A model generated the notes under the pieces. The model saw only the letters and a program-made list of their open reading frames with translations. It was not told the DNA's origin and did not search any database. From Zhengitettix transpicula (Eukaryota; Arthropoda; Insecta; Orthoptera; Tetrigidae), in assembly GCA_037074705.1 (NCBI GenBank), contig JAYJMR010000022.1, forward strand, positions 287,191 through 351,190: a stretch of 64,000 bases of DNA, read 5' to 3'. How positions within the stretch are numbered: the stretch's first letter is position 1; the number at the start of each line of letters is the position of its first letter. This document shows, in pieces, positions 54,909 to 64,000 of this stretch. Made by a program: the position numbers and the translations under genes.

Positions 54909-56049
54909 GTTGGTGAAATTCCAAACTTGTCGTCGAAACGTCGAAATATTACGATATATTAATTAATATTAATAGATTAAGATTTTAGAAGTGCAGGTTT
55001 GAGTAATTTTTATAAAGAACGAGTCATTTATTATGAAATAAGACTTTGTTATTTTTAGATTCTGGGTTGGTGAAATTCCAAACTTGTCGTCGAAACGTCG
55101 AAATATTACGATATATTAATTAATATTAATAGATTAAGATTTTAGAAGTGCAGGTTTGAGTAATTTTTATAAAGAAACGAGTCATTTATTATGAAATAAG
55201 ACTTTGTTATTTGAAGATTCTTAGTTGGTGAAATTCCAAACTTGTCGTCGAAACGTCGAAATATTACGATATATTAATTAATATTAATAGATTAAGATTT
55301 TAGAAGTGCAGGTTTGAGTAATTTTTATAAAGAACGAGTCATTTATTATGAAATAAGACTTTGTTATTTTTAGATTCTTGGTTGGTGAAATTCCAAACTT
55401 GTCGTCGAAACGTCGAAATATTGGGATATATTAATTAATATTAATAGATTAAGATTTTAGAAGTGCAGGTTTGAGTAATTTTTATAAAGAACGAGTCATT
55501 TATTATGAAATAAGACTTTGTTTTTTTTAGTTTCTTGGTTGGTGAAATTCCAAACTTGTCGTCGAAACGTCGAAATATTGGGATATATTAATTAATATTA
55601 ATAGATTAAGATTTTAGAAGTGCAGGTTTGAGTAATTTTTATAAAGAACGAGTCATTTATTATGAAATAAGACTTTGTTATTTTTAGATTCTTAGTTGGT
55701 GAAATTCCAAACTTGTCGTCGAAACGTCGAAATATTACGATATATTAATTAATATTAATAGATTAAGATTTTAGAAGTGCAGGTTTGAGTAATTTTTATA
55801 AAGAACGAGTCATTTATTATGAAATAAGACTTTGTTATTTTAGTTTCTTGGTTGGTGAAATTCCAAACTTGTCGTCGAAACGTCGAAATATTGGGATATA
55901 TTAATTAATATTAATAGATTAAGATTTTAGAAGTGCAGGTTTGAGTAATTTTTATAAAGAACGAGTCATTTATTATGAAATAAGACTTTGTTATTTTTAG
56001 ATTCTTGGTTGGTGAAATTCCAAACTTGTCGTCGAAACGTCGAAATATT

Positions 56050-56075
56050 GGTATTCTATTAAATAATATTAATAG
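56050..56075 (+). repeat. Rearranged palindrome segment
   Basis: Here the usual 'gggatatattaattaat' reads 'ggtattctattaaataat', several changes within 18 bases at the position of the AT palindromes, while the rest of the monomer is unaltered. The alteration is found once in the window. Confidence 0.7.
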
Positions 56076-57127
56076 ATTAAGATTTTAGAAGTGCAGGTTT
56101 GAGTAATTTTTATAAAGAACGAGTCATTTATTATGAAATAAGACTTTGTTATTTTTAGTTTCTTGGTTGGTGAAATTCCAAACTTGTCGTCGAAACGTCG
56201 AAATATTGGGATATATTAATTAATATTAATAGATTAAGATTTTAGAAGTGCAGGTTTGAGTAATTTTTATAAAGAACGAGTCATTTATTATGATATAAGA
56301 CTTTGTTATTTTTAGATTCTTAGTTGGTGAAATTCCAAAATTGTCGTCGAAACGTCGAAATATTACGATATATTAATTAATATTAATAGATTAAGATTTT
56401 AGAAGTGCAGGTTTGAGTAATTTTTATAAAGAACGAGTCATTTATTATGAAATAAGACTTTGTTATTTTTAGTTTCTTGGTTGGTGAAATTCCAAACTTG
56501 TCGTCGAAACGTCGAATATTGGGATATATTAATTAATATTAATAGATTAAGATTTTAGAAGTGCAGGTTTGAGTAATTTTTATAAAGAACGAGTCATTTA
56601 TTATGAAATAAGACTTTGTTTTTTTTAGATTCTTGGTTGGTGAAATTCCAAACTTGTCGTCGAAACGTCGAAATATTGGGATATATTAATTAATATTAAT
56701 AGATTAAGATTTTAGAAGTGCAGGTTTGAGTAATTTTTATAAAGAACGAGTCATTTATTATGAAATAAGACTTTGTTATTTTTAGATTCTTGTTGGTGAA
56801 ATTCCAAACTTGTCGTCGAAACGTCGAAATATTACGATATATTAATTAATATTAATAGATTAAGATTTTAGAAGTGCAGGTTTGAGTAATTTTTATAAAG
56901 AACGAGTCATTTATTATGAAATAAGACTTTGTTATTTTTAGATTCTTGGTTGGTGAAATTCCAAACTTGTCGTCGAAACGTCGAAATATTACGATATATT
57001 AATTAATATTAATAGATTAAGATTTTAGAAGTGCAGGTTTGAGTAATTTTTATAAAGAACGAGTCATTTATTATGAAATAAGACTTTGTTATTTTTAGAT
57101 TCTTGGTTGGTGAAATTCCAAACTTGT

Positions 57128-57150
57128 CGTCGAAACGTCGAAATATTACG
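57128..57150 (+). repeat. CpG core with tandem 8-bp repeat (shown in reference monomer)
   Basis: In the reference monomer 'cgtcgaaa' stands twice in direct tandem (57128-57135 and 57136-57143), followed by 'tattacg'. Five CpG dinucleotides lie in these 23 bases (57128, 57131, 57136, 57139, 57149), and the sixth CpG of the monomer is in 'cgagtca'. The 16-base double 8-mer is kept in most copies of all four domains, although flanking bases vary: gtcgtcg, gttgccg, gtcatcg and gtcttcg upstream, acg, ggg or gcg downstream. Copies near 531 and 2097 have lost one 'tcg' triplet. The conservation could reflect a protein binding site or recent homogenisation; the sequence cannot separate these. Confidence 0.8.
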
Positions 57151-57152
57151 AT

Positions 57153-57170
57153 ATATTAATTAATATTAAT
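57153..57170. repeat. Overlapping AT palindromes (shown in reference monomer)
   Basis: 'atattaattaatat' at 57153-57166 is a perfect 14-bp palindrome, and it overlaps a perfect 12-bp palindrome 'attaatattaat' at 57159-57170. The pair occurs once per monomer at positions 87-104, so it repeats several hundred times in phase across the window. A short dyad without spacer could extrude as a small cruciform or melt easily. Dyad symmetries of this kind have been discussed as a feature of centromeric satellites that lack a CENP-B box; applying that here is inference. Confidence 0.85.
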
Positions 57171-57438
57171 AGATTAAGATTTTAGAAGTGCAGGTTTGAG
57201 TAATTTTTATAAAGAACGAGTCATTTATTATGAAATAAGACTTTGTTATTTTTAGTTTCTTGGTTGGTGAAATTCCAAACTTGTCGTCGAAACGTCGAAA
57301 TATTACGATATATTAATTAATATTAATAGATTAAGATTTTAGAAGTGCAGGTTTGAGTAATTTTTATAAAGAACGAGTCATTTATTATGAAATAAGACTT
57401 TGTTATTTTTAGATTCTTGGTTGGTGAAATTCCAAACT

Positions 57439-58745
57439 TGTAGTCGAAACGTCGAAATATTACGATATATTAATTAATATTAATAGATTAAGATTTTAGA
57501 AGTGCAGGTTTGAGTAATTTTTATAAAGAACGAGTCATTTATTATGAAATAAGACTTTGTTATTTTTAGATTCTTGGTTGGTGAAATTCCAAACTTGTCG
57601 TCGAAACGTCGAAATATTACGATATATTAATTAATATTAATAGATTAGGATTTTAGAAGTGCAGGTTTGAGTAATTTTTATAAAGAACGAGTCATTTATT
57701 ATGAAATAAGACTTTGTTATTTTTAGTTTCTTGGTTGGTGAAATTCCAAACTTGTCGTCGAAACGTCGAAATATTGGGATATATTAATGAATATTAATAG
57801 ATTAAGATTTTAGAAGTGCAGGTTTGAGTAATTTTTATAAAGAACGAGTCATTTATTATGAAATAGGACTTTGTTATTTTTAGATTCTTGGTTGGTGAAA
57901 TTCCAAACTTGTCGTCGAAACGTCGAAATATTACGATATATTAATTAATATTAATAGATTAAGATTTTAGAAGTGCAGGTTTGAGTAATTTTTATAAAGA
58001 ACGAGTCATTTATTATGAAATAAGACTTTGTTATTTTTAGATTCTTGGTTTGCGAAATTCCAAACTTGTCGTCGAAACGTCGAAATATTACCATATATTA
58101 ATTAATATTAATAGATTAAGATTTTAGAAGTGCAGGTTTGAGTAATTTTTATAAAGAACGAGTCATTTATTATGAAATAAGACTTTGTAATTTTTAGTTT
58201 CTTGGTTGGTGAAATTCCAAACTTGTCGTCGAAACGTCGAAATATTACGATATATTAATTAATATTAATAGATTAAGATTTTAGAAGTGCAGGTTTGAGT
58301 AATTTTTATAAAGAACGAGTCATTTATTATGAAATAAGACTTTGTTATTTTTAGTTTCTTGGTTGGTGAAATTCCAAACTTGTCGTCGAAACGTCGAAAT
58401 ATTGGGATATATTAATTAATATTAATAGATTAAGATTTTAGAAGTGCAGGTTTGAGTAATTTTTATAAAGAACGAGTCATTTATTATGAAATAAGACTTT
58501 GTTATTTTTAGTTTCTTGGTTGGTGAAATTCCAAACTTGTCGTCGAAACGTCGAAATATTGGGATATATTAATTAATATTAGATTAGGATTTTAGAAGTG
58601 CAGATTTGAGTAATTTTTATAAAGAACGAGTCATTTATTATGAAATAAGACTTTGTTATTTGAAGATTCTTAGTTGGTGAAATTCCAAACTTGTCGTCGA
58701 AACGTCGAAATATTACGATATATTAATTAATATTAATAGATTAAG
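57439..58745 (+). repeat. 43-monomer-offset segmental duplication, right arm, copy 2
   Basis: This is the partner of 50,691-52,000: tgtagtcg at 57439 and tttgcgaaa at 58049. Copy 2 lacks the 'aagatttata' change seen near 50,728 and the 'ttaagaaa' change near 51,728. It has a private 3-base loss in 'ttaatattagattagg' near 58,575 and 'gcagatttg' near 58,601. Confidence 0.85.
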
Positions 58746-59379
58746 ATTTTAGAAGTGCAGGTTTGAGTAATTTATATAAAGAACGAGTCATTTATTATAA
58801 AATAAGACTTTGTTATTTTTAGATTCTTGGTTGGTGAAATTCCAAACTTGTCGTCGAAACGTCGAAATATTGGGATATATTAATTAATATTAATAGATTA
58901 AGATTTTAGAAGTGCAGGTTTGAGTAATTTTTATAAAGAACGAGTCATTTATTATGAAATAAGACTTTGTTATTTTTAGATTCTTGGTTGGTGAAATTCT
59001 AAACTTGTCGTCGAAACGTCGAAATATTACGATATATTAATTAATATTAATAGATTAAGATTTTAGAAGTGCAGGTTTGAGTAATTTTTATAAAGAACGA
59101 ATCATTTATTATGAAATAAGACTTTGTTATTTTTAGATTCTTGGTTGGTGAAATTCCAAACTTGTCGTCGAAACGTCGAAATATTACGATATATTAATTA
59201 ATATTAATAGATTAAGATTTTAGAAGTGCAGGTTTGAGTAATTTTTTTAAAGAACGAGTCATTTATTATGAAATAAGACTTTGTTATTTTTAGTTTCTTG
59301 GTTGGTGAAATTCCAAACTTGTCGTCGAAACGTCGAAATATTACGATATATTAATTAATATTAATAGATTAAGATTTTA

Positions 59380-59690
59380 GAAGTGCAGGTTTGAGTAATT
59401 TTTATAAAGAACGTGTCATTTATTATGAAATAAGACTTTGTTATTTTTAGATTCTTGGTTGGTGAAATTCTAAACTTGTCGTCGAAACGTCGAAATATTA
59501 CGATATATTAATTAATATTAATAGATTAAGATTTTAGAAGTGCAGGTTTGAGTAATTTTTATAAAGAACGAATCATTTATTATGAAATAAGACTTTGTTA
59601 TTTATAGTTTCTTGGTTAGTGAAATTCCAAACTTGTTGCCGAAACGTCGAAATATTACGATATATTAATTAATATTAATAGATTAAGATT
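59380..59690 (+). repeat. Island of domain A-type monomers in domain D
   Basis: Two successive monomer registers carry a run of A-type states. First come 'cgtgtca' at 59412 with ttttagattc and 'attctaaac', then 'cgaatca' with 'tttatagtttc' and 'ttgttgccg' near 59,635. The same two-monomer order exists in domain A at about 5,950-6,190, 7,210-7,440 and 10,030-10,265. 'ttgccg' is not seen elsewhere in domain D. The preceding monomers also have 'attctaaac' (58,997) and 'cgaatca' (59,098), so the exchanged tract may begin near 58.95 kb. The change 'ggttagtg' near 59,615 is private. Confidence 0.75.
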
Positions 59691-62640
59691 TTAGAAGTGC
59701 AGGTTTGAGTAATTTTTATAAAGAACGAGTCATTTATTATGAAATAAGACTTTGTTATTTTTAGATTCTTGGTTGGTGAAATTCCAAACTTGTCGTCGAA
59801 ACGTCGAAATATTGGATATATTAATTAATATTAATAGATTAAGATTTTAGAAGTGCAGGTTTGAGTAATTTTTATAAAGAACGAGTCATTTATTATGAAA
59901 TAAGACTTTGTTATTTTTAGTTTCTTGGTTGGTGAAATTCCAAACTTGTCGTCGAAACGTCGAAATATTGGGATATATTAATTAATATTAATAGATTAAG
60001 ATTTTAGAAGTGCAGGTTTGAGTAATTTTTATAAAGAACGAGTCATTTATTATGAAATAAGACTTTGTTATTTTTAGATTCTTAGTTGGTGAAATTCCAA
60101 ACTTGTCGTCGAAACGTCGAAATATTACGATATATTAATTAATATTAATAGATTAAGATTTAGAAGTGCAGGTTTGAGTAATTTTTATAAAGAACGAGTC
60201 ATTTATTATGAAATAAGACTTTGTTATTTTTAGTTTCTTGGTTGGTGAAATTCCAAACTTGTCGTCGAAACGTCGAAATATTGGGATATATTAATTAATA
60301 TTAATAGATTAAGATTTTAGAAGTGCAGGTTTGAGTAATTTTTATAAAGAACGAGTCATTTATTATGAAATAAGACTTTGTTATTTTTAGATTCTTGGTT
60401 GGTGAAATTCCAAACTTGTCGTCGAAACGTCGAAATATTGGGATATATTAAATAATATTAATAGATTAAGATTTTAGAAGTGCAGGTTTGAGTAATTTTT
60501 ATAAAGAACGAGTCATTTATTATGAAATAAGACTTTGTTATTTTTAGTTTCTTGGTTGGTGAAATTCCAAACTTGTCGTCGAAACGTCGAAATATTGGGA
60601 TATATTAATTAATATTAATAGATTAAGATTTTAGAAGTGCAGGTTTGAGTAATTTTTATAAAGAACGAGTCATTTATTATGAAATAAGACTTTGTTATTT
60701 TAGATTCTTAGTTGGTGAAATTCCAAACTTGTCGTCGAAACGTCGAAATATTACGATATATTAATTAATATTAATAGATTAAGATTTTAGAAGTGCAGGT
60801 TTGAGTAATTTTTATAAAGAACGAGTCATTTATTATGAAATAAGACTTTGTTATTTTTAGTTTCTTGGTTGGTGAAATTCCAAACTTGTCGTCGAAACGT
60901 CGAAATATTGGGATATATTAATTAATATTAATAGATTAAGATTTTAGAAGTGCAGGTTTGAGTAATTTTTATAAAGAACGAGTCATTTATTATGAAATAA
61001 GACTTTGTTATTTTTAGATTCTTGGTTGGTGAAATTCCAAACTTGTCGTCGAAACGTCGAAATATTCGGATATATTAATTAATATTAATAGATTAAGATT
61101 TTAGAAGTGCAGGTTTGAGTAATTTTTATAAAGAACGAGTCATTTATTATGAAATAAGACTTTGTTATTTTTAGATTCTTGGTTGGTGAAATTCCAAACT
61201 TGTCGTCGAAACGTCGAAATATTACGATATATTAATTAATATTAATAGATTAAGATTTTAGAAGTGCAGGTTTGAGTAATTTTTATAAAGAACGAGTCAT
61301 TTATTATGAAATAAGACTTTGTTATTTGTAGATTCTTGGTTGGTGAAATTCCAAACTTGTCGTCGAAACGTCGAAATATTACGATATATTAATTAATATT
61401 AATAGATTAAGATTTTAGAAGTGCAGGTTTGAGTAATTTTTATAAAGAACGAGTCATTTATTATGAAATAAGACTTTGTTATTTTTAGATTCTTGGTTGG
61501 TGAAATTCCAAACTTGTCGTCGAAACGTCGAAATATTACGATATATTAATTAATATTATAGATTAAGATTTTAGAAGTGCAGGTTTGAGTTATTTTTATA
61601 AAGAACGAGTCATTTATTATGAAATAAGACTTTGTTATTTTTAGTTTCTTGGTTGGTGAAATTCCAAACTTGTCGTCGAAACGTCGAAATATTGGGATAT
61701 TTTAATTAATATTAATAGATTAAGATTTTAGAAGTGCAGGTTTGAGTAATTTTTATAAAGAACGAGTCATTTATTATGAAATAAGACTTTGTTATTTTTA
61801 GATTCTTGGTTGGTGAAATTCCAAACTTGTCGTCGAAACGTCGAAATATTACGATATATAATTAATATTAATAGATTAAGATTTTAGAAGTGCAGGTTTG
61901 AGTAATTTTTATAAAGAACGAGTCATGTATTATGAAATAAGACTTTGTTATTTTTAGATTCTTGGTTGGTGAAATTCCAAACTTGTCGTCGAAACGTCGA
62001 AATATTACGATATATTAATTAATATTAATAGATTAAGATTTTAGAAGTGCAGGTTTGAGTAATTTTTATAAAGAACGAGTCATTTATTATGAAATAAGAC
62101 TTTGTTATTTTTAGATTCTTGGTTGGTGAAATTCCAAACTTGTCTTCGAAACGTCGAAATATTGGGATATATTAATTAATATTAATAGATTAAGATTTTA
62201 GAAGTGCAGGTTTGAGTAATTTTTATAAAGAACGAGTCATTTATTATGAAATAAGACTTTGTTATTTTTAGATTCTTGGTTGGTGAAATTCCAAACTTGT
62301 CGTCGAAACGTCGAAATATTACGATATATTAATTAATATTAATAGATTAAGATTTTAGAAGTGCAGGTTTGAGTAATTTTTATAAAGAACGAGTCATTTA
62401 TTATGAAATAAGACTTTGTTATTTTTAGTTTCTTGGTTGGTGAAATTCCAAACTTGTCATCGAAACGTCGAAATATTACGATATATTAATTAATATTAAT
62501 AGATTAAGATTTTAGAAGTGCAGGTTTGAGTAATTTTTATAAAGAACGAGTCATTTATTATGAAATAAGACTTTGTTATTTTTAGATTCTTGGTTGGTGA
62601 AATTCCAAACTTGTCGTCGAAACGTCGAAATATTACGATA

Positions 62641-62670
62641 TATTAATTAATATTAATATTAATTTTAGAA
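62641..62670 (+). repeat. Monomer with internal slippage at the palindromes
   Basis: The usual 'attaatagattaagatttt' is replaced by 'attaatattaatttt', giving one more 'attaat' step and a net loss of about 4-5 bases. This is what slippage between the short ATTAAT repeats would give. It is found once in the window. Confidence 0.7.
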
Positions 62671-64000
62671 GTGCAGGTTTGAGTAATTTTTATAAAGAAC
62701 GAGTCATTTATTATGAAATAAAACTTTGTTATTTTTAGTTTCTTGGTTGGTGAAATTCCAAACTTGTCGTCGAAACGTCGAAATATTCGGATATATTAAT
62801 TAATATTAATAGATTAAGATTTTAGAAGTGCAGGTTTGAGTAATTTTTATAAAGAACGAGTCATTTATTATGAAATAAGACTTTGTTATTTTTAGATTCT
62901 TGGTTGGTGAAATTCCAAACTTGTCGTCGAAACGTCGAAATATTACGATATATTAATGAATATTAATAGATTAAGATTTAAGAAGTGCAGGTTTGAGTAA
63001 TTTTATAAAGAACGAGTCATTTATTATGAAATAAGACTTTGTTATTTTTAGATTCTTGGTTGCTGAAATTCCAATTTTGTCGTCGAAACGTCGAAATATT
63101 ACGATATATTAATTAATATTAATAGATTAAGATTTTAGAAGTGCAGGTTTGAATAATTTTTATAAAGAACGAGATATTTATTATGAAATAAGACTTTGTT
63201 ATTTTTAGATTCTTGGTTGGTGAAATTCCAAACTTGTCGTCGAAACGTCGAAATATTACGATATATTAATGAATATTAATAGATTAAGATTTAAGAAGTG
63301 CAGGTTTGAGTAATTTTTATAAAGAACGAGTCATTTATTATGAAATAAGACTTTGTTATTTTTAGTTTCTTGGTTGGTGAAATTCCAAACTTGTCGTCGA
63401 AACGTCAAAATATTGGGATATATTAATTAATATTAATAGATTAAGATTTTAGAAGTGCAGGTTTGAGTAATTTTTATAAAGAACGAGTAATTTATTATGA
63501 AAAAAGGCTTTGTTATTTTTAGATTCTTGGTTGGTGAAATTAAAAACTTGTCAACGAAACGTCGAAATATTATGATATATTAATTAATTTTAATAGATTA
63601 AGATTTTAGAAGTGCAGGTTTGAGTAATTTTTATAAAGAACGAGTCATTTATTATGAAATAAGACTTTGTTATTTTAGTTTCTTGGTTGGTGAAATTCCA
63701 ACTTGTCGTCGAAACGTCGAAATATTACGATATATTAATTAATATTAATAGATTAAGATTTTAGAAGTGCAGGTTTGAGTAATTTTTATAAGAACGAGTC
63801 ATTTATTATGAAATAAGACTTTGTTATTTTTAGATTCTTGGTTGGTGAAATTCCAAACTTGTCGTGGAAACGTCGAAATATTACGATATATTAATTAATA
63901 TTAATAGATTAAGATTTTAGAAGTGCAGGTTTGAGTAATTTTTATAAAGAACGAGTCATTTATTATGAAATAAGACTTTGTTATTTTTAGTATCTTGGTT

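Larger units (their letters stand above)
57067..57223 (+). repeat. Reference monomer of the satellite
   Basis: This copy matches the consensus of domain D without indels and can serve as the phase reference: position 1 is the first t of 'tttattatga' and position 157 the last a of 'cgagtca'. Landmarks in order are a T-rich stretch at 22-30, 'gattcttggttggtgaaa' at 32-49, the CpG core at 62-84, overlapping AT palindromes at 87-104, 'agattttagaagtgcagg' at 111-128, and the A/T-rich 'gagtaatttttataaag' at 132-148. The most variable sites between copies are about 27-35, 60-66, 81-84, 105-107, 125, 133, 143 and 151-155. Stops occur in all frames on both strands. Confidence 0.9.
1..64000 (+). repeat. 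Satellite DNA array, 157-bp monomer, about 408 head-to-tail copies
   Basis: The same unit returns every 157 bp from the first base to the last; for example 'tttattatga' begins at 1, 158, 315 and 472. The consensus has 55 A, 62 T, 27 G and 13 C, about 25.5% G+C, with a G-over-C skew on the plus strand. Every copy I followed has the same orientation. No unique sequence, mobile element or second repeat family interrupts the array, and both window ends cut it. The length is close to a nucleosome plus a short linker, as in many centromeric satellites. Such arrays usually carry centromeric or pericentromeric chromatin and may give rise to non-coding transcripts; that role is inferred here. I do not recognise the monomer as a named satellite. 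No gene-free stretch needs separate description, since all of it is this repeat. Confidence 0.98.
41842..64000 (+). repeat. Satellite domain D (most homogeneous monomers)
   Basis: About 141 monomers. Almost all have 'cgagtca', 'gcagg', 'gagtaatttttata' and 'gtcgtcg', with 'ttttagattc' predominant and 'attacg' or 'attggg' near position 80. Domain-specific rare variants are 'cttagttgg' (first at the left edge, near 41,878), 'tctgggttgg', 'ttgctgaaa' with 'gccgg', and 'attagg'. These rare states recur at fixed multiples of the monomer and define the higher-order repeats listed separately. The low divergence between neighbouring monomers suggests this is the most recently amplified part of the window, which is an inference. 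The array continues past the right end. Confidence 0.7.

Noticed and set aside
57067..57223. CENP-B box in the monomer
   Set aside because: TTCG occurs on the minus strand of the CpG core, but the required downstream A and CGGG bases of the box are absent on both strands.
57067..57223. NF-kappaB/Dorsal-like site in 'gtgaaattcc'
   Set aside because: It differs from the GGGAAATTCC type at one of the essential G positions, and such a short match is expected by chance in a sequence of this kind.
1..64000. Open reading frames inside the array
   Set aside because: They arise from the repeat: 157 is not a multiple of 3, so a frame passes through all three phases in three monomers and meets the many taa, tag and tga triplets on both strands. 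The short open frames repeat with the array and show no conserved protein-like pattern.
1..64000. CRISPR array
   Set aside because: The repeated unit is 157 bp with no unique spacers between repeats; the whole unit is conserved. No cas-like gene is present.
1..64000. A well-known centromeric satellite such as primate alpha satellite (171 bp), rice CentO (about 155 bp) or maize CentC (about 156 bp)
   Set aside because: The length resembles CentO and CentC, but I see no sequence resemblance to what I know of these families, and the composition is more AT-rich. Length alone is not evidence of relationship.
1..64000. Telomeric repeat array
   Set aside because: No short telomere motif (TTAGG, TTAGGG or TTTAGGG) stands in tandem. 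Long complex telomeric satellites exist in some flies, but nothing here shows a chromosome end.
1..64000. Array as a pure assembly artefact
   Set aside because: Shared rare variants at exact multiples, layered domains and private mutations in duplicates form a coherent history that a collapsed or randomly joined assembly would not give. Local errors remain possible and are noted for 19-21.6 kb.

Overview
The whole 64,000-base window is one uninterrupted tandem array of a single satellite DNA family. The monomer is 157 bp, about 25% G+C, and all copies run head to tail on the same strand; I count about 408 copies. The array is already under way at base 1 and still running at base 64,000, so its true length is larger and neither edge is visible. 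I found no protein-coding gene, RNA gene, transposon, CRISPR array or unique spacer. The monomer length of 157 is not a multiple of 3 and every frame is full of stops, so any open frames are chance by-products of the repeat.

The organism cannot be named from this sequence alone. A pure array of nucleosome-sized, AT-rich monomers with higher-order repeats is typical of centromeric or pericentromeric heterochromatin in a eukaryote assembled with long reads. CpG is well above expectation in the monomer (6 seen, about 2.2 expected from its base composition). That argues against a genome with heavy CpG methylation decay and fits an insect or another sparsely methylated lineage, but it is only a hint.

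Four domains can be separated by diagnostic monomer variants. Domain A (1-16,477) is the most heterogeneous. It carries the 'gaatca', 'tatag' and 'ttgccg' variants and a 10-monomer higher-order repeat of 1,570 bp between about 7.9 and 15 kb. Domain B (16,478-26,201) has 'ttgaag', 'gactaatt' and 'gggat' variants and a 7-monomer repeat of 1,099 bp. Domain C (26,202-41,841) mixes 'ttttag' and 'ttgaag' monomers. It contains two copies of a 524-bp unit with a 53-bp partial monomer, and several block duplications of 19, 21, 22, 28 and 34 monomers. Domain D (41,842-64,000) is the most uniform. It has a 12-monomer repeat of 1,884 bp with an internal 4-monomer expansion, a 7-monomer duplication, and a segmental duplication with an offset of 43 monomers (6,748 bp).

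Nearly every duplication offset is a whole number of 157-bp monomers once visible small indels are allowed for. This is what unequal exchange or replication slippage in register would produce. A small island near 59.4 kb and a tract at 48.43 kb in domain D carry domain A variants, which points to conversion or transposition of monomers over distances of roughly 35-50 kb. Within the monomer, the conserved landmarks are a CpG-rich core with a duplicated 8-mer and, just after it, two overlapping AT palindromes. Most structural rearrangements I noticed fall in those palindromes. No CENP-B box is present.
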